Shown here: positions 40,242 to 52,106 of the stretch, piece by piece
How the letters are laid out: every line of letters begins with the position of its first letter
How positions within the stretch are numbered: the stretch's first letter is position 1
Source of the DNA: Stagnimonas aquatica
Lineage (GTDB): Bacteria; Pseudomonadota; Gammaproteobacteria; Nevskiales; Nevskiaceae
Direction of reading: 5' to 3'
Length of the DNA stretch: 64,000 nt
NCBI RefSeq assembly: GCF_003730135.1
Contig: NZ_RJVO01000002.1
Coordinates: 372,001-436,000, forward strand
Program-made: the position numbers and the translations under genes
The notes under the pieces: generated by a model
Told to the model about the DNA's origin: nothing
Database searches by the model: none
Seen by the model: only the letters and a program-made list of their open reading frames with translations

Positions 40242-40628
40242 TTACGCCGAGGCTTGTTCACCAACCGACAATGGCCGATCAACCAGTTCCACATACGCCA
40301 TCGGCGCATTGTCACCGGCACGGAAGCCGCAGCGCAGGATGCGCAGGTAGCCGCCCGGACGCTTGCTGAAGCGCGGGCCGAGATCCAGGAACAGCTTCTG
40401 CACGGCATCACGGTTGCGCAGGCGGTCGAACGCAATGCGGCGGTTGTGCAGGGAGTCTTCCTTGGCGCGGGTGATCAGCGGCTCGATCTCGCGACGCAGC
40501 TCCTTGGCCTTGGGGACAGTGGTCTGGATCAGCTCGTGCTGGATCAGGGAGGCGACCATGTTCTGCATGGTGGCCTTGCGGTGAGCGGTGGTGCGGCCGA
40601 GACGGCGGCCGGAGACTTTGTGGCGCAT
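40242..40628 (-). CDS. rplQ: 50S ribosomal protein L17
   Basis: 128 aa. '[52 protein letters not shown]' is the invariant start. Lies near the peptide exit tunnel. Last gene of the alpha operon, just ahead of the terminator at 40200-40226. Confidence 0.98.
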   Translation of the reverse strand: MRHKVSGRRLGRTTAHRKATMQNMVASLIQHELIQTTVPKAKELRREIEPLITRAKEDSLHNRRIAFDRLRNRDAVQKLFLDLGPRFSKRPGGYLRILRCGFRAGDNAPMAYVELVDRPLSVGEQASA

Positions 40629-40652
40629 GACTTAGATTCCAGATCTGATGGC

Positions 40653-41627
40653 TTAGGCCGAGGCTTTCGGCGACGACCAGTTGTCGAGCTTCATGCCCAG
40701 GTCGAGATCGTGGCCCTTGAGGGCTTCCTTGATCTCGTTGAGCGACTTCTTGCCGAGGTTCGGCGTCTTCATCAGCTGGGTCTCGGTGCGTTGCACCAGA
40801 TCGCCGATGTAGTAGATGTTTTCGGCCTTGAGGCAGTTGGTGGAACGCACGCCCAGTTCCAGCTCGTCGATGGGACGGAACAGGATGGGGCTGAGATCCT
40901 TCTTGCCGCCGGCGACGGCCACGGTCTCTTCGGCTTCCAGGCCGACGAAGATGGTGAGCTGGTCGCGCAGGATACGGGCCGCCTGGCGCACCGCTTCAGC
41001 GGCGTCGACACCACCGTTGGTATCGATGTCGAGGATCAGCTTGTCCAAGTCGGTGCGCTGCTCAACACGGGCGCGCTCCACCGAGTAGCTGACACGGCGA
41101 ACCGGGCTGTACGAGGCATCAAGCTTGAGCATGCCAATGCCGACGCCCTCTTCCTCGGGGCGCGCCAGCGCAGGCTGATAACCACGACCGCGAGTCACGC
41201 GCAGGGTCATGTTCAGCTTGCCGCCGGTGAGGTTGGCGATCACCAGATCCGGGTTGACGATCTCGATGTCGTGATCGAGCTGGATGTCCCCGGCGGTCAC
41301 CGGGCCCTTGCCGGACTTCGACAGGGTCAGGGTCGCGCTGTCGCGCGAGTGCATGCGGATGGCGACGTTCTTGAGGTTCAGCAGCACGTCGAGCACGTCT
41401 TCCTGCACGCCTTCGACGGCACTGTACTCGTGCACCACGCCCTCGATCTGGACTTCCGTGATCGCGGCGCCGGGGATGGAGGACAGCAAGATGCGACGCA
41501 GGGCGTTACCGAGAGTGTGGCCAAAACCGCGCTCAAGCGGTTCCAGAGAAACCCGCGCATGGTTCGGACCGAGTTGTTCGACCTCGACGTTACGCGGTTT
41601 GAGCAAATCGTTGACGATACCCTGCAT
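40653..41627 (-). CDS. rpoA: RNA polymerase alpha subunit
   Basis: 324 aa. N-terminal assembly domain with '[26 protein letters not shown]', linker, then C-terminal domain '[45 protein letters not shown]', which binds UP elements and activators. Length is close to E. coli (329). Fourth of five genes in the alpha operon. Confidence 0.98.
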   Translation of the reverse strand: MQGIVNDLLKPRNVEVEQLGPNHARVSLEPLERGFGHTLGNALRRILLSSIPGAAITEVQIEGVVHEYSAVEGVQEDVLDVLLNLKNVAIRMHSRDSATLTLSKSGKGPVTAGDIQLDHDIEIVNPDLVIANLTGGKLNMTLRVTRGRGYQPALARPEEEGVGIGMLKLDASYSPVRRVSYSVERARVEQRTDLDKLILDIDTNGGVDAAEAVRQAARILRDQLTIFVGLEAEETVAVAGGKKDLSPILFRPIDELELGVRSTNCLKAENIYYIGDLVQRTETQLMKTPNLGKKSLNEIKEALKGHDLDLGMKLDNWSSPKASA

Positions 41628-41674
41628 GGGATGACCTCTAGAAAATTCGGGAAAACCAGTGCGGCGGCTATCGC

Positions 41675-42295
<621 letters not shown>

Positions 42296-42318
42296 GATCG
42301 ATTCCTGTTACCTAGGCC

Positions 42319-42726
42319 TTAGACGCGGCGGCGCTTGGCCGGACGGCAGCCGTTGTGGGGGATCGGGGTGACGTCGGAGATGTTGGTCACCTTGAAACCA
42401 GCCGCATTCAGAGCGCGGACCGCAGACTCGCGGCCAGGGCCGGGGCCCTTGACCAGCACTTCCACCGTCTTCACGCCATGCTCGGCCGCTGCGGTCGCCG
42501 CACGCTCGGCGGCAACACCGGCCGCGAACGGGGTCGACTTGCGCGAGCCCTTGAAGCCGCAGGCACCGGCCGTCGACCAAGACAAGGCGTTGCCCTGGCG
42601 GTCGGTGATGAGCACGATGGTGTTGTTGAACGACGCGTGCACATGCACGACCGCATCGCTAACGTTCTTCTTGACCTTCTTGCGCTTGGCGGCAGCGGCA
42701 GCTGCGGCGGATTGTGGGGCGGCCAT
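42319..42726 (-). CDS. rpsK: 30S ribosomal protein S11
   Basis: 135 aa. An Ala/Lys-rich start '[17 protein letters not shown]' leads to the conserved core '[42 protein letters not shown]' and the basic end '[18 protein letters not shown]'. It lines the 30S platform. Confidence 0.98.
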   Translation of the reverse strand: MAAPQSAAAAAAAKRKKVKKNVSDAVVHVHASFNNTIVLITDRQGNALSWSTAGACGFKGSRKSTPFAAGVAAERAATAAAEHGVKTVEVLVKGPGPGRESAVRALNAAGFKVTNISDVTPIPHNGCRPAKRRRV

Positions 42727-42751
42727 AGGGCGTCCTTAAACTGACTGGTTA

Positions 42752-43120
42752 CTACTTCTTGTTGGAGGCGACAGTCGCCTTACGCGGACCCTTGCGGGTA
42801 CGGGCGTTGGTACGGGTACGCTGGCCACGGACCGGCAGTCCACGGCGATGACGGGTGCCACGGTAGCAACCCATGTCGATCAGCCGCTTGATGCTCATCG
42901 AAACCTCGCGACGCAGGTCGCCTTCGACGATGTACTTGCCGATTTCGGCACGCAGCTTGTCCAGCTCGGCCTCGGTCAGGCTCTTGATCTGGACCGACGG
43001 GTCGATGCCGGTCGCTTCACAGATCTTCTTGGACCGGGTCGCGCCGATGCCATAGATCGACTGAAGCGCGATCACCGTGTGCTTCTTGTCGGGGACATTG
43101 ACGCCCGCGATACGTGCCAT
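42752..43120 (-). CDS. rpsM: 30S ribosomal protein S13
   Basis: 122 aa. '[38 protein letters not shown]' and '[30 protein letters not shown]' are diagnostic. In the 30S head, contacting the 50S and P-site tRNA. First gene of the alpha operon, with its own candidate promoter upstream. Confidence 0.98.
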   Translation of the reverse strand: MARIAGVNVPDKKHTVIALQSIYGIGATRSKKICEATGIDPSVQIKSLTEAELDKLRAEIGKYIVEGDLRREVSMSIKRLIDMGCYRGTRHRRGLPVRGQRTRTNARTRKGPRKATVASNKK

Positions 43121-43157
43121 GTTCGACTTCCTTCAAGCGCCAAATAAAAGGGCGCGG

Positions 43158-43186
43158 ATTGTAAAGAAAACTCTTGACTTATTCAA
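43158..43186 (-). promoter_or_regulatory. Sigma-70 promoter of the alpha operon
   Basis: Minus strand: TTGAAT (43186-43181), a 17-base spacer, TACAAT (43163-43158). The -10 matches consensus in 5 of 6 positions. Transcription would start about 30 bases upstream of the rpsM ATG, which is where E. coli also has an alpha promoter, between rpmJ and rpsM. Confidence 0.78.
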
Positions 43187-43281
43187 ACGGCAACGCCCTT
43201 GACGCAGCCGGCAAAACTCGATCTTCCAAACCCTGCTGAGCAGACCAACCCATTCAGGCCGCCCCGATCAGACGGAGGGTA

Positions 43282-43395
43282 TTAACCCTGGCGCTGCTTG
43301 TGGCGCAGGTCAGAGCAGATCACCCGCACGACACCATTGCGGCGCACCACCTTGCAGTTGCGGCACATTTTCTTGACGGATGCACGGACTTTCAT
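43282..43395 (-). CDS. rpmJ: 50S ribosomal protein L36
   Basis: 37 aa: starts '[20 protein letters not shown]' and ends 'DLRHKQRQG'. Cys11, Cys14, Cys27 and His32 give the zinc-binding (C+) form. It sits in its usual place between secY and rpsM, 29 bases after secY. Confidence 0.97.
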   Translation of the reverse strand: MKVRASVKKMCRNCKVVRRNGVVRVICSDLRHKQRQG

Positions 43396-43424
43396 GGCTC
43401 TATCTCTTGACGACGTTGTTGCTA

Positions 43425-44804
43425 TTAGCCCTGGCGCAGTGCGCCGGGACGACCAGGGGTTTTCTGCTCGGACTTGCCGTCGGCACCCTTGCCGAGCGAC
43501 TTGAGGTTCTGCTTCTTCAGCAAACCTTCGTACTGATGCGACATCAGGTGCGCCTGCAACTGCGCCATGAAGTCCATGACCACCACCACGGTGATGAGCA
43601 GGGAGGTACCGCCGAAGGCAAAGGGAACCGACCACTTCGCGATCAGCATTTCCGGCAACAGGCAGATGGCGGTGATGTAGATGGCGCCGGCAACCGTCAG
43701 GCGGGTCAACACCTGGTCGATGTAGCGGCCGGTCTGCACGCCCGGACGAACCCCGGGAATGATCGCGCCGGACTTCTTCAGGTTCTCGGCGGTCTCGCGG
43801 GAATCGAACACCAGCGCCGTGTAGAAGAAGCAGAAGAAGATGATCATGGCGCCGTAGAGCACCGAGTGCAGGGCTTGGCCTGGCGACAAGGCATTGGCCA
43901 GCCGCTGCAGGAAGCTGCCCGCTTCACCGTCGCCAAAAAAGCTGACGATCGAGGCCGGGAACAGGATGATCGAGGAAGCGAAGATCGGCGGGATCACGCC
44001 GGACATATTCAGCTTCAGCGGCAGATGCTGGGTCTGGGCGGCGAACAGCTTGCGGCCCTGCTGACGGCGCGCGTGGTGAACCGGGATACGCCGCTGAGCG
44101 CGTTCCACGAATACCACCGCCCAGGTCACCAGACCGACCAGCGCAAACATCACGATCACCACGAAGGCGTTCAGCGAGCCCTCGCTGACCAGCTGGGCGG
44201 TAGCACCCAGGGCCCGGGGCAGACCGGCGACGATGCCGGCAAAGATGATCATCGACATGCCGTTACCGACGCCGCGCTCGGTGATCTGCTCACCCAGCCA
44301 CATCAGGAACATGGTGCCGGTCACCAGCGACACGGCGGCGACGAACACGAAACCGAAGCCCGGGAACATCGCCACGCCGCTCTTCTGCAGAGCGGTGGCG
44401 GCGCCGACCGACTGGAAGATCGCCAGGCCGAGGGTGCCGAAACGGGTGTAGCGGGTCAGCTTGCGACGACCGGCCTCGCCTTCCTTCTTCAACTCCTTGA
44501 GCTGCGGCACCGCAGCGGCCATCAACTGCACGATGATGGAGGCGGAGATGTAGGGCATCACGCCCAGGGCAAAGATCGACAGACGCTCGAGTGCGCCACC
44601 CGAGAACATGTTGAACATGTCCAGGATGGTGCCCTTCTGCTGGCTGAACAGCGCAGCCAGTTTGCCCGGATCAATGCCCGGCACCGGGATGTACGAACCG
44701 ATGCGGTACACCACCAGCGCGCCCAGCAGGAACAGCAGACGATTGCGGACCTCTCCCATTTTGGAGAGATCCGGCATCATCCCGGTGGCTTGCTGATTTG
44801 CCAT
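43425..44804 (-). CDS. secY: Preprotein translocase subunit SecY
   Basis: 459 aa, ten membrane helices. '[34 protein letters not shown]' opens the protein, with the plug and pore region '[27 protein letters not shown]'. The cytoplasmic loop '[17 protein letters not shown]' (SecA/ribosome contact) is conserved. Last large gene of the spc operon. Confidence 0.98.
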   Translation of the reverse strand: MANQQATGMMPDLSKMGEVRNRLLFLLGALVVYRIGSYIPVPGIDPGKLAALFSQQKGTILDMFNMFSGGALERLSIFALGVMPYISASIIVQLMAAAVPQLKELKKEGEAGRRKLTRYTRFGTLGLAIFQSVGAATALQKSGVAMFPGFGFVFVAAVSLVTGTMFLMWLGEQITERGVGNGMSMIIFAGIVAGLPRALGATAQLVSEGSLNAFVVIVMFALVGLVTWAVVFVERAQRRIPVHHARRQQGRKLFAAQTQHLPLKLNMSGVIPPIFASSIILFPASIVSFFGDGEAGSFLQRLANALSPGQALHSVLYGAMIIFFCFFYTALVFDSRETAENLKKSGAIIPGVRPGVQTGRYIDQVLTRLTVAGAIYITAICLLPEMLIAKWSVPFAFGGTSLLITVVVVMDFMAQLQAHLMSHQYEGLLKKQNLKSLGKGADGKSEQKTPGRPGALRQG

Positions 44805-44855
44805 GGTCTACTCGGTCGAACGCGTTCGGTGGAGGCTAGGGAAACGGTACTGGGC

Positions 44856-45290
44856 TTACTCGGCGAAGCTACCGCCAGCGGCGGTCACGGCTTCGCGGGC
44901 ACCCTTGGTAGCGAGCACGCCCTTGAAGCTGACCTTACGAGTCAGCGTGCCGGACTTCACCAGCTTGGCGGTCTGCGCACCCGCAGCAACCACGCCTTCA
45001 GCCTTGAGCACAGCAAGGTCGATCTCGGTGGCGGTCAGCTTCTCGATCTCGGACAGGCGCACTTCCGCAGTCAGCCCCTTGAGCGGCGACTTGAAGCCGC
45101 GCTTGGGCAGACGACGCTGGATCGGCATCTGGCCGCCTTCGAAACCAACCTTGTGGTAGCCGCCCGAGCGAGCGCGCTGACCCTTGTGGCCGCGACCGGC
45201 GGTTTTGCCGAAGCCGGAGCCGATGCCACGGCCAACGCGGACCTTACCCGGCTTGGAGCCCTTGGCGGGCTTGATGGTGTTCAGTTTCAT
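44856..45290 (-). CDS. rplO: 50S ribosomal protein L15
   Basis: 144 aa. '[44 protein letters not shown]' is the invariant Gly/Arg-rich N-terminus that reaches into 23S rRNA. Between rpmD and secY in the standard order. Confidence 0.98.
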   Translation of the reverse strand: MKLNTIKPAKGSKPGKVRVGRGIGSGFGKTAGRGHKGQRARSGGYHKVGFEGGQMPIQRRLPKRGFKSPLKGLTAEVRLSEIEKLTATEIDLAVLKAEGVVAAGAQTAKLVKSGTLTRKVSFKGVLATKGAREAVTAAGGSFAE

Positions 45291-45297
45291 GACTGTC

Positions 45298-45492
45298 TCA
45301 GTTCACTTCTTCGACTTTCAGCATGAAGCGCGACTTGTTGACCATGCCCAGATTCTCCGGGGTGGCCGACACGATCACGGACTGGTGCATGCGGGTCAGA
45401 CCGAGGCCGTTCACGCAATTGCGGTGCATCTTCAGCTGGGCGGCCAGGCTGCGAACCAGCGTGACCTTGATCTGCTTGGTGGTAGCGGTCAT
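45298..45492 (-). CDS. rpmD: 50S ribosomal protein L30
   Basis: 64 aa. '[36 protein letters not shown]' matches the small L30 fold, a few residues longer than E. coli (59). Four bases from rpsE. Confidence 0.97.
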   Translation of the reverse strand: MTATTKQIKVTLVRSLAAQLKMHRNCVNGLGLTRMHQSVIVSATPENLGMVNKSRFMLKVEEVN

Positions 45493-45495
45493 GGC

Positions 45496-46014
45496 TTAGG
45501 CCCCCAGGATCTCTTCAACCGTCTTGCCACGCTTGGCGGCAATCTCGGAAGGCAGGCTCATCTTCTTGATGGCATCGACGGTGGCACGCACCACGTTCAT
45601 GGCGTTGCGCGAACCGTAGGTCTTGGCCAGCACGTTCTGCACGCCGGCGACTTCGAACATCGGGCGCATGGCGCCACCGGCGATGACGCCGGTACCGTCG
45701 GAGGCCGGACGGAGCAGGACGCGAGTGGCGCCGTGGGTGCCGATCACCTCGTGCTGGATGGTGTGGCCGCGGAGCGGGACGGTGACCATGTTCTTGCGAG
45801 CCTGGTCCATCGCCTTGCTGATTGCCTGCGGCACTTCGCGAGCCTTGCCGTAGCCGAAGCCGACGCGGCCAGCGCCGTCGCCCACCACGGTCAGCGCGGT
45901 GAAGCTGAAGTGCTTGCCGCCCTTAACGGTCTTGGAGACGCGGTTGGTGGCAACCAGCTTCTCCTTGAGATCGCTGCCCTGGCCGTCGTCCTGCGTGTTC
46001 TGATAGTTAGCCAT
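45496..46014 (-). CDS. rpsE: 30S ribosomal protein S5
   Basis: 172 aa. '[54 protein letters not shown]' holds the S5 double-stranded RNA-binding domain. S5 guards decoding fidelity and mRNA entry. Confidence 0.98.
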   Translation of the reverse strand: MANYQNTQDDGQGSDLKEKLVATNRVSKTVKGGKHFSFTALTVVGDGAGRVGFGYGKAREVPQAISKAMDQARKNMVTVPLRGHTIQHEVIGTHGATRVLLRPASDGTGVIAGGAMRPMFEVAGVQNVLAKTYGSRNAMNVVRATVDAIKKMSLPSEIAAKRGKTVEEILGA

Positions 46015-46017
46015 GAT

Positions 46018-46371
46018 TTAGAACTCCAGGCCGGCTTCACGCGCGGCTTCGGCCAGCGCCTTGATGCGGCCGTGATACTGAAAACCGGAACGGTCGAAAG
46101 CCACCTTGACGATGCCGGCGCTCTTGGCACGCTCGGCGATGGTGGCGCCCACCTTCTTGGCGGCGTCGACGTTGCCCGTACCTTCCAGGCCGGAGGCCAC
46201 GTCCTTCTCCACCGTCGAAGCGGCGATCAGGGTTTTGCCTTCGAAGATGATCTGGGCATAGATGTGCTGCGGCGTGCGGTGAACCGTCAGGCGGTGCGCG
46301 CCCAGCTGAGTGATCTTCGCACGCGTCCGGCGCGCGCGGCGCAGACGGACGGATTTCTTGTCGGTGCTCAT
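46018..46371 (-). CDS. rplR: 50S ribosomal protein L18
   Basis: 117 aa. '[38 protein letters not shown]' and '[36 protein letters not shown]' are diagnostic. Binds 5S rRNA with L5 and L25. Confidence 0.98.
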   Translation of the reverse strand: MSTDKKSVRLRRARRTRAKITQLGAHRLTVHRTPQHIYAQIIFEGKTLIAASTVEKDVASGLEGTGNVDAAKKVGATIAERAKSAGIVKVAFDRSGFQYHGRIKALAEAAREAGLEF

Positions 46372-46394
46372 GTTCGTTTACCGGGTGCCCAGAC

Positions 46395-46925
46395 TTACTT
46401 CTTCTTCGCTTCTTTGAGGATGACCTTCTCATCCGAGTAACGCACGCCCTTACCCTTGTAGGGTTCCGGCTCGCGATAGCTGCGGATGTCGGCGGCCACC
46501 TGACCAACCAGGCGCTTGTCGGCACCCTTGATGACGATTTCGGTCTGGGTGGGGGTTTCCACCGAGATGCCTTCCGGCACCGGGTAGTTCACCGGGTGCG
46601 AGAGGCCAACCTGCAGGTCGAGCAACTTGCCCTTCATGGCGGCGCGGTAACCGACGCCGACCAGTTGCAGCTTGATCTCGTAGCCCTTGGTAACGCCGAC
46701 GACCATGTTGTTCAGCAGGGCGCGCATGGTGCCCGCGAGCATCTTGTTGGACTTGATCGACTCGGCGCTGATGGTGGCGACATCGCCTTGGACGTCAACC
46801 GCGATACCGGCGGGCAGCGGCAGGGTCAGGGACGCCTTGGCGCCCTTGACGGTAGCGACACCGCCGGAGGTGGTCAGCTGCACACCGGCCGGCAGCTTGA
46901 TGGGATTCTTTGCGACGCGTGACAT
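46395..46925 (-). CDS. rplF: 50S ribosomal protein L6
   Basis: 176 aa. '[17 protein letters not shown]' start and the C-terminal '[27 protein letters not shown]' are typical. Lies at the factor-binding side of the 50S subunit. Confidence 0.98.
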   Translation of the reverse strand: MSRVAKNPIKLPAGVQLTTSGGVATVKGAKASLTLPLPAGIAVDVQGDVATISAESIKSNKMLAGTMRALLNNMVVGVTKGYEIKLQLVGVGYRAAMKGKLLDLQVGLSHPVNYPVPEGISVETPTQTEIVIKGADKRLVGQVAADIRSYREPEPYKGKGVRYSDEKVILKEAKKK

Positions 46926-46937
46926 GGGGTCTTCTCC

Positions 46938-47333
46938 TTACGCCACGAGGCAGATGATTTCGCCGCCCTGGCCTTCAGCCCGGGCCTTGCGGTCGGAAAG
47001 CACACCCTTGGGGGTGGAGATGATCGCAACACCGAGGCCACCCAGCACCTTCGGCAGTTCATCCTTGCCCTTGTAGACGCGCAGAGACGGGGTGCTGACG
47101 CGAACCAGCCGCTCGATCACCGGCTTGCCGGCGAAGTACTTGAGGGTAACGGCGATGGTCTTCTTGTTGCCGTCGGCGGTCACCGCGTAGTCGGCGATGT
47201 AGCCCTCGTCCTTGAGGACGGCGGCAACCGCCTCGCGCGCCTTCGAGGAGGGAGAGACGATGTACTTCTTGCGCGCCTGCTGACCATTACGGATGCGGGT
47301 CAGAAAGTCGCCGATAGGATCGTTGATGCTCAT
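46938..47333 (-). CDS. rpsH: 30S ribosomal protein S8
   Basis: 131 aa from ATG 47333; the longer frame starts in the spacer and is not like the family. '[46 protein letters not shown]' and '[33 protein letters not shown]' are conserved. S8 is the spc-operon repressor in E. coli. Confidence 0.98.
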   Translation of the reverse strand: MSINDPIGDFLTRIRNGQQARKKYIVSPSSKAREAVAAVLKDEGYIADYAVTADGNKKTIAVTLKYFAGKPVIERLVRVSTPSLRVYKGKDELPKVLGGLGVAIISTPKGVLSDRKARAEGQGGEIICLVA

Positions 47334-47408
47334 ATCAAATCTTCTTCGGTCGGTTTGAAACAAACGGCTCGCGGCAGGATGCCGCGAGCCGGCAATACGG
47401 AATACGCC

Positions 47409-47714
47409 TTACCAGCTGGCCTTCTTCAGTCCGGGCACCTCGCCGCGCATCATCGCCTCGCGCAGCTTGTGACGGGCGAGGCCGAACTTGGCGTAGACAC
47501 CGCGCGGACGGCCGGTGATGGCGCAGCGGTTGCGCTGGCGGGTCTTGGCGGCGTCGCGGGGCAGCTTCTGAAGCGCGACCACGGCGGCCTGCTTTTCGTC
47601 GTAGCCGACGTTCTCGTTGGCGATCACCTTCTTCAGCTCGGTGCGCTTCTTGGCGTAGCGCTTGGCGAGCTTCTTCCGCTTGACCTCGCGGTTGATCATG
47701 CTGGTCTTGGCCAT
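47409..47714 (-). CDS. rpsN: 30S ribosomal protein S14 (zinc-free form)
   Basis: 101 aa. '[31 protein letters not shown]' and '[43 protein letters not shown]'. Only one cysteine remains in the region that holds CxxC pairs in the zinc form, so this is the long C-minus type. Confidence 0.98.
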   Translation of the reverse strand: MAKTSMINREVKRKKLAKRYAKKRTELKKVIANENVGYDEKQAAVVALQKLPRDAAKTRQRNRCAITGRPRGVYAKFGLARHKLREAMMRGEVPGLKKASW

Positions 47715-47730
47715 GAGTCTCTACCTGGTC

Positions 47731-48270
47731 TTACTTGCGGAACGGGAACTGGAAGGCTTCCAGCAGGGCCTTGCCTTCGGCATCGGTCTTGGCGCTGGTG
47801 GTGATGGTGATGTTCATGCCGCGCAGCGCATCCACCTTTTCGTACTCGATTTCCGGAAAGATGATCTGTTCGGTGATGCCGAAATTGTAATTGCCGGCGC
47901 CGTCAAAACCCTTGGGAGAAAGACCACGGAAATCGCGGATACGCGGCAGAGCCACGCACACCAGACGCTCCAGGAATTCCCACATGCGCTCACGGCGCAG
48001 GGTCACCTTCACACCCACGGGATAGTTCTCGCGGATCTTGAAGTTGCTGATGGCGATCTTGGACTTGGTGATCACCGGCTTCTGGCCGGCGATCGCGGTC
48101 ATGTCGGCCAGCGCATTCTCGATCACCTTCTTGTCCTGGGTGGTCTCGCCGACGCCCATGTTGAGAGTGATCTTCTTGATGCGCGGCACCGCCATGGCGT
48201 TGCAGCCGAGCTTGGTCTTCAGCTCGGTGGCAATCTTGTCCTGGTACAGCGTCTGGAAATTCGGAGTCAT
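47731..48270 (-). CDS. rplE: 50S ribosomal protein L5
   Basis: 179 aa. '[35 protein letters not shown]' and '[32 protein letters not shown]' are invariant. Binds 5S rRNA and contacts S13 across the subunits. Confidence 0.98.
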   Translation of the reverse strand: MTPNFQTLYQDKIATELKTKLGCNAMAVPRIKKITLNMGVGETTQDKKVIENALADMTAIAGQKPVITKSKIAISNFKIRENYPVGVKVTLRRERMWEFLERLVCVALPRIRDFRGLSPKGFDGAGNYNFGITEQIIFPEIEYEKVDALRGMNITITTSAKTDAEGKALLEAFQFPFRK

Positions 48271-48282
48271 CGGAGAAATCCT

Positions 48283-48591
48283 TTAGCCCACCAATTCTTT
48301 GCTGGACTTGAAGAAACGAACCTTCTTGCCGCCTTCAACACGGAAGCCGACGCGCTCGCCCTTGCCCGACTTCGGGTTGAACAGCTGCACGTTGGAGATG
48401 TCGATCGGCAGTTCCTTCTCGACGATGCCACCCGCGACACCGGCGTTGGGATTGCCCTTCTGATGCTTCTTGGCAACGTTGATGCCGGAGACGATCAGCT
48501 TGCCTTCGAGCACCTGAGAAACGGTGCCGCGCTTGCCCTTGTCCTTGCCGGTGGTGACGATTACGTCGTCGCCCTTCTTGATCTTGCTCAT
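48283..48591 (-). CDS. rplX: 50S ribosomal protein L24
   Basis: 102 aa. KOW motif at the start: '[26 protein letters not shown]'. An early assembly protein near the tunnel exit. Confidence 0.98.
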   Translation of the reverse strand: MSKIKKGDDVIVTTGKDKGKRGTVSQVLEGKLIVSGINVAKKHQKGNPNAGVAGGIVEKELPIDISNVQLFNPKSGKGERVGFRVEGGKKVRFFKSSKELVG

Positions 48592-48604
48592 GGCTTCTTG
48601 TCCT

Positions 48605-48970
48605 TCAGATCACTTCCGGCGCCAGGGACACGATCTTCATGAACCGGTCGCGCAGTTCGCGCGTCACGGGTCCAAAGATACGGGTGCCAATCGGCTCCAT
48701 CTTGGTGGTGATGAGCACCGCCGCGTTGGTATCAAAACGGATGGCGGAGCCGTCGTTGCGACGGATCGGATGACGGGTGCGAACCACCACGGCGTCGTGG
48801 ACTTCACCCTTCTTGACCTTGCCGCGCGGGATGGCGTCTTTCACGGTCACCTTCACCACGTCGCCAACGTTGGCGTAGCGGCGGTAGGTAGAACCCTTGA
48901 CCTGGATCACCTGGACCAGCTTGGCGCCGCTGTTGTCAGCGGCGACCAGAAATGATTCTTGCTGAAGCAT
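48605..48970 (-). CDS. rplN: 50S ribosomal protein L14
   Basis: 121 aa. '[22 protein letters not shown]' and '[42 protein letters not shown]' are diagnostic. Its N-terminus is about two residues shorter than in E. coli. Only 14 bases separate it from rpsQ, so there is no room for a separate spc promoter as in E. coli. Confidence 0.98.
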   Translation of the reverse strand: MLQQESFLVAADNSGAKLVQVIQVKGSTYRRYANVGDVVKVTVKDAIPRGKVKKGEVHDAVVVRTRHPIRRNDGSAIRFDTNAAVLITTKMEPIGTRIFGPVTRELRDRFMKIVSLAPEVI

Positions 48971-48984
48971 GGCTCTAAGCCTCC

Positions 48985-49260
48985 TTAGCCGTGCGCTTTC
49001 TCAAGCACTTCGAGCAACTTGAAGTGCTTGCTGCGGGACAGCGGACGGGTTTCGACGATGGCGACCAGATCGCCCTCGTTGCACTCGTTGTTTTCGTCGT
49101 GAGCATGCAGCTTGCTGCTCTTGCGCACGTACTTGCCGTAGAGCGGATGCTTGACCTGACGCTCGACCAGCACAGTGATGGTTTTGGCCATCTTGTTGCT
49201 GGTCACGCGGCCGACAATGCGGCGCTCCGGCTTGGTCGCGGTGGTGGTCTGCTCGCTCAT
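48985..49260 (-). CDS. rpsQ: 30S ribosomal protein S17
   Basis: 91 aa. '[46 protein letters not shown]' is the OB-fold of S17. The ATG overlaps the rpmC stop (ATGA). Confidence 0.98.
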   Translation of the reverse strand: MSEQTTTATKPERRIVGRVTSNKMAKTITVLVERQVKHPLYGKYVRKSSKLHAHDENNECNEGDLVAIVETRPLSRSKHFKLLEVLEKAHG

Positions 49261-49466
49261 TTCGCGTTCGCCTGCTGGGTCATCACGGTCTTGAGACGGG
49301 CAATGCTCTTGCGCGCCTCGCGGACGAGGTGGGACTTGGTGGGCTGGCCGAGGGCAGCCTGCATGCGCAGGTTGAACTGCTCCTTGCGGAGCGAGGCCAG
49401 TTCCTCGTTGAGCTGCGTCGCCGACTTGGCGAGCAGTTCCTTCATTTTTTCGCTGTTCTTCTTCAT
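49257..49466 (-). CDS. rpmC: 50S ribosomal protein L29
   Basis: 69 aa from ATG 49466; an upstream in-frame GTG at 49475 would overlap the rplP end. '[34 protein letters not shown]' is the two-helix L29 pattern. Near the tunnel exit, a docking site for SRP and trigger factor. Confidence 0.97.
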   Translation of the reverse strand: MKKNSEKMKELLAKSATQLNEELASLRKEQFNLRMQAALGQPTKSHLVREARKSIARLKTVMTQQANAK

Positions 49467-49476
49467 GGCGATCACA

Positions 49477-49890
49477 TCACATGATGGTGCGCTGGACGAA
49501 GGAGGTCTTCACCGGCAACTTGGCGGCCGCCAGGCGGAAAGCCTCGCGCGCTTCGGTTTCGGTGACACCATCCAGTTCGTAAATCATCTTGCCGGGCTGC
49601 ACCTTGGCAACCCACCACTCGACGTTACCCTTACCGGAGCCCATGCGGACTTCCAGGGGCTTGCGGGTCACCGGCACGTCCGGGAACACGCGGATCCACA
49701 TCTTGCCGCCACGCTTCACGTAACGGGTGATGACACGGCGGGCGGCCTCGATCTGGCGCGCGGTGAGCGCACCCCACTCGGAGCTCTTCAGGCCGAATTC
49801 GCCGAAGCTCACCTTGTTGCCGTTCTGCGCGAGTCCGCGGTTACGGCCTTTCTGTTGTTTGCGGAATTTGGTCCGCTTGGGCTGCATCAT
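49477..49890 (-). CDS. rplP: 50S ribosomal protein L16
   Basis: 137 aa. '[35 protein letters not shown]' and '[40 protein letters not shown]' are invariant. Organises the A-site region of the 50S. Starts at Met1 or Met2. Confidence 0.98.
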   Translation of the reverse strand: MMQPKRTKFRKQQKGRNRGLAQNGNKVSFGEFGLKSSEWGALTARQIEAARRVITRYVKRGGKMWIRVFPDVPVTRKPLEVRMGSGKGNVEWWVAKVQPGKMIYELDGVTETEAREAFRLAAAKLPVKTSFVQRTIM

Positions 49891-49908
49891 GGGAGTGCTC
49901 CTTAAGCC

Positions 49909-50601
49909 TTAGGCCGCGACGGCCTCGGCAGCTTCGTCCTTTTTGCCGTGGCCACGCTGGTCGGCCTCGAACACCTCACCGGTGTAGACCCAGACCTTGA
50001 CGCCAATGACACCGTAGGTGGTCTTGGCTTCGGCGGTGTTGTAGTCCACGTGGGCGCGCAGGGTGTGCAGCGGCACACGGCCTTCGCGGTACCACTCGAC
50101 ACGGGCGATTTCGGCGCCGTTCAGACGGCCGCCGAGCTGGATCTTGATGCCGCCGGCGCCGATGCGCATCGCGTTCTGCACCGCGCGCTTCATCGCGCGG
50201 CGGAACATGATGCGACGCTCAAGCTGCTGGGCAACGGACTCGGCGACCAGCTTGGCATCGAGTTCCGGCTTGCGGATTTCCTCAACCGAGATGTGCACCG
50301 AATCGGTCTTGAGACCCATCTTGGCGGCGACTTCGGCCTTCAGCTTTTCGATGTCCTCGCCCTTCTTGCCGATGACGATGCCGGGACGCGCGGTGAAGAT
50401 GGTGACGCGCGCGGACTTCGCCGGGCGGTCGATCTTGATCTTGCTGACCGAAGCAGCCGCGAGCTTCTTGAACAGGAAGGCACGGACAGCAATGTCCTTC
50501 TGCAGGGTTTCGGCGTAGGCGCCCTTCTCGGCGTACCAGTTGGAGGTCCAGCCGGTGGTGATGCCGAGACGGAAACCGTTGGGGTTAACTTTGTGGCCCA
50601 T
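49909..50601 (-). CDS. rpsC: 30S ribosomal protein S3
   Basis: 230 aa. '[26 protein letters not shown]', a KH domain '[25 protein letters not shown]', and the C-domain '[37 protein letters not shown]'. Part of the mRNA entry helicase site. Confidence 0.98.
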   Translation of the reverse strand: MGHKVNPNGFRLGITTGWTSNWYAEKGAYAETLQKDIAVRAFLFKKLAAASVSKIKIDRPAKSARVTIFTARPGIVIGKKGEDIEKLKAEVAAKMGLKTDSVHISVEEIRKPELDAKLVAESVAQQLERRIMFRRAMKRAVQNAMRIGAGGIKIQLGGRLNGAEIARVEWYREGRVPLHTLRAHVDYNTAEAKTTYGVIGVKVWVYTGEVFEADQRGHGKKDEAAEAVAA

Positions 50602-50616
50602 AAATGATCCTGGTCC

Positions 50617-50958
50617 TTACGCCGCTTTGCCGTCGGAAACACGGATGGTGATGTGCGCCGTCGGCTTGACGATGCGGTCGGCACGACCCTTGGCACGCGG
50701 CATGACGCGCTTCAGCACCGGCCCCTTGTCGACGAAGATTTCCTTCACCTTCAGCTCATCGACGTCGGCACCGAAGTTGTTCTCGGCATTGGCGATCGCC
50801 GACTCCAGCACCTTGAGGATGATGCGAGCGGGCTTCTGCTGAGAGAACTTCAGGATGTTGACGGCTTCGGCGACCGGCTTGCCGCGCACGAGGTCGGCCA
50901 CCAGGCGCGACTTCTGCGGGGACAGACGCACAAATCTCAGAACGGCTTGCGTGTTCAT
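50617..50958 (-). CDS. rplV: 50S ribosomal protein L22
   Basis: 113 aa. '[55 protein letters not shown]'. The beta-hairpin reaching the exit tunnel, where macrolide-resistance changes occur, shows '[16 protein letters not shown]', a normal sequence. Confidence 0.98.
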   Translation of the reverse strand: MNTQAVLRFVRLSPQKSRLVADLVRGKPVAEAVNILKFSQQKPARIILKVLESAIANAENNFGADVDELKVKEIFVDKGPVLKRVMPRAKGRADRIVKPTAHITIRVSDGKAA

Positions 50959-50967
50959 GGCGCTCCC

Positions 50968-51237
50968 TTAACCCTTCTTGTCGCCGCCGTGACCCTTGAA
51001 GGTCCGGGTCGGCGAAAACTCGCCCAGCTTGTGGCCGATCATGTTGTCGGTCACAAACACCGGCATGTGCTGCTTGCCGTTGTGGACTTGCAGGGTCAGG
51101 CCCACGAACTCGGGCGTGATCATGGAACGGCGCGACCAGGTCTTGATCGGCTTCTTGACTCGGGAACCGCTAGCGTCAGTCACCTTCTTCATCAGGTGAT
51201 GATCGATAAACGGACCCTTCTTTACGGAACGCGGCAT
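50968..51237 (-). CDS. rpsS: 30S ribosomal protein S19
   Basis: 89 aa. '[19 protein letters not shown]', '[52 protein letters not shown]'. Pairs with S13 in the 30S head. Confidence 0.98.
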   Translation of the reverse strand: MPRSVKKGPFIDHHLMKKVTDASGSRVKKPIKTWSRRSMITPEFVGLTLQVHNGKQHMPVFVTDNMIGHKLGEFSPTRTFKGHGGDKKG

Positions 51238-51251
51238 GGTCGTTCTCTCAA

Positions 51252-52082
51252 TTACTTCTTGTGGCGACTACGCACGATGAACTTCTGCGTGCGCTTGTTC
51301 TTGCGGGTCTTGAGACCCTTGGCCTTCTGGCCCCAGGGGCTAACCGGATGCGGGTTACCCTGACCGGACTTACCCTCACCACCACCGTGCGGGTGGTCGA
51401 CCGGGTTCATCACCACGCCACGGACGGTCGGGCGAATGCCCTTCCAGCGCTTGGCGCCGGCCTTGCCGTACTGGCGCAGGTTGTGTTCGTTGTTGCTGAC
51501 TTCGCCGATGGCGGCGCGGCACTCATTGTGCACCTTGCGCATTTCGCCGGAGCGCAGACGCAGGGTCACGTAGTCGCCTTCGCGAGCCACGTACTGCACG
51601 GCGGCGCCGGCAGAACGAGCGATCTGCGCGCCCTTGCCGGGACGCAGCTCGATGCAGTGGATGGTCGAGCCCACCGGAATATTGCGCAGCGGCAGCACGT
51701 TGCCCGCCTTGATCGGCGCGTCCGAGCCGGACTGCACGGTATCACCCACCGAGAGCCCCTTGGGAGCAATGATGTAGCGACGCTCGCCGTCGGCGAACAG
51801 CACCAGCGCGATGTGCGCCGAGCGGTTCGGATCGTATTCGATGGTCTCGACCTTGGCCGGGATGCCGTCCTTGTTGCGCTTGAAGTCAACGAGACGGTAC
51901 GCCTGCTTGTGGCCACCGCCCTTGTGACGGGTGGTGATGTGGCCGTTGTTGTTGCGGCCACCGGACTTGCTTTGCGACTCGAGCAAGGGAGCGTAGGGAG
52001 CGCCCTTGTGGAGCTGCGGATGCACCACCTTGACCTGGTGGCGGCGACCCGGCGAGGTCGGCTTGAGTTGGATCAGCGGCAT
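51252..52082 (-). CDS. rplB: 50S ribosomal protein L2
   Basis: 276 aa. '[52 protein letters not shown]' and '[24 protein letters not shown]', the latter containing the His proposed to matter at the peptidyl-transferase centre. Confidence 0.98.
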   Translation of the reverse strand: MPLIQLKPTSPGRRHQVKVVHPQLHKGAPYAPLLESQSKSGGRNNNGHITTRHKGGGHKQAYRLVDFKRNKDGIPAKVETIEYDPNRSAHIALVLFADGERRYIIAPKGLSVGDTVQSGSDAPIKAGNVLPLRNIPVGSTIHCIELRPGKGAQIARSAGAAVQYVAREGDYVTLRLRSGEMRKVHNECRAAIGEVSNNEHNLRQYGKAGAKRWKGIRPTVRGVVMNPVDHPHGGGEGKSGQGNPHPVSPWGQKAKGLKTRKNKRTQKFIVRSRHKK

Positions 52083-52106
52083 GGCCTGGATCTCTCTTCT
52101 AGTGCC

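Noticed and set aside
43380-45326. Long plus-strand open frames opposite the ribosomal genes and secY
   Set aside because: They mirror high-G+C genes on the other strand, have no ribosome-binding sites or domains, and are rich in Gln/His/Arg as expected of antisense frames.
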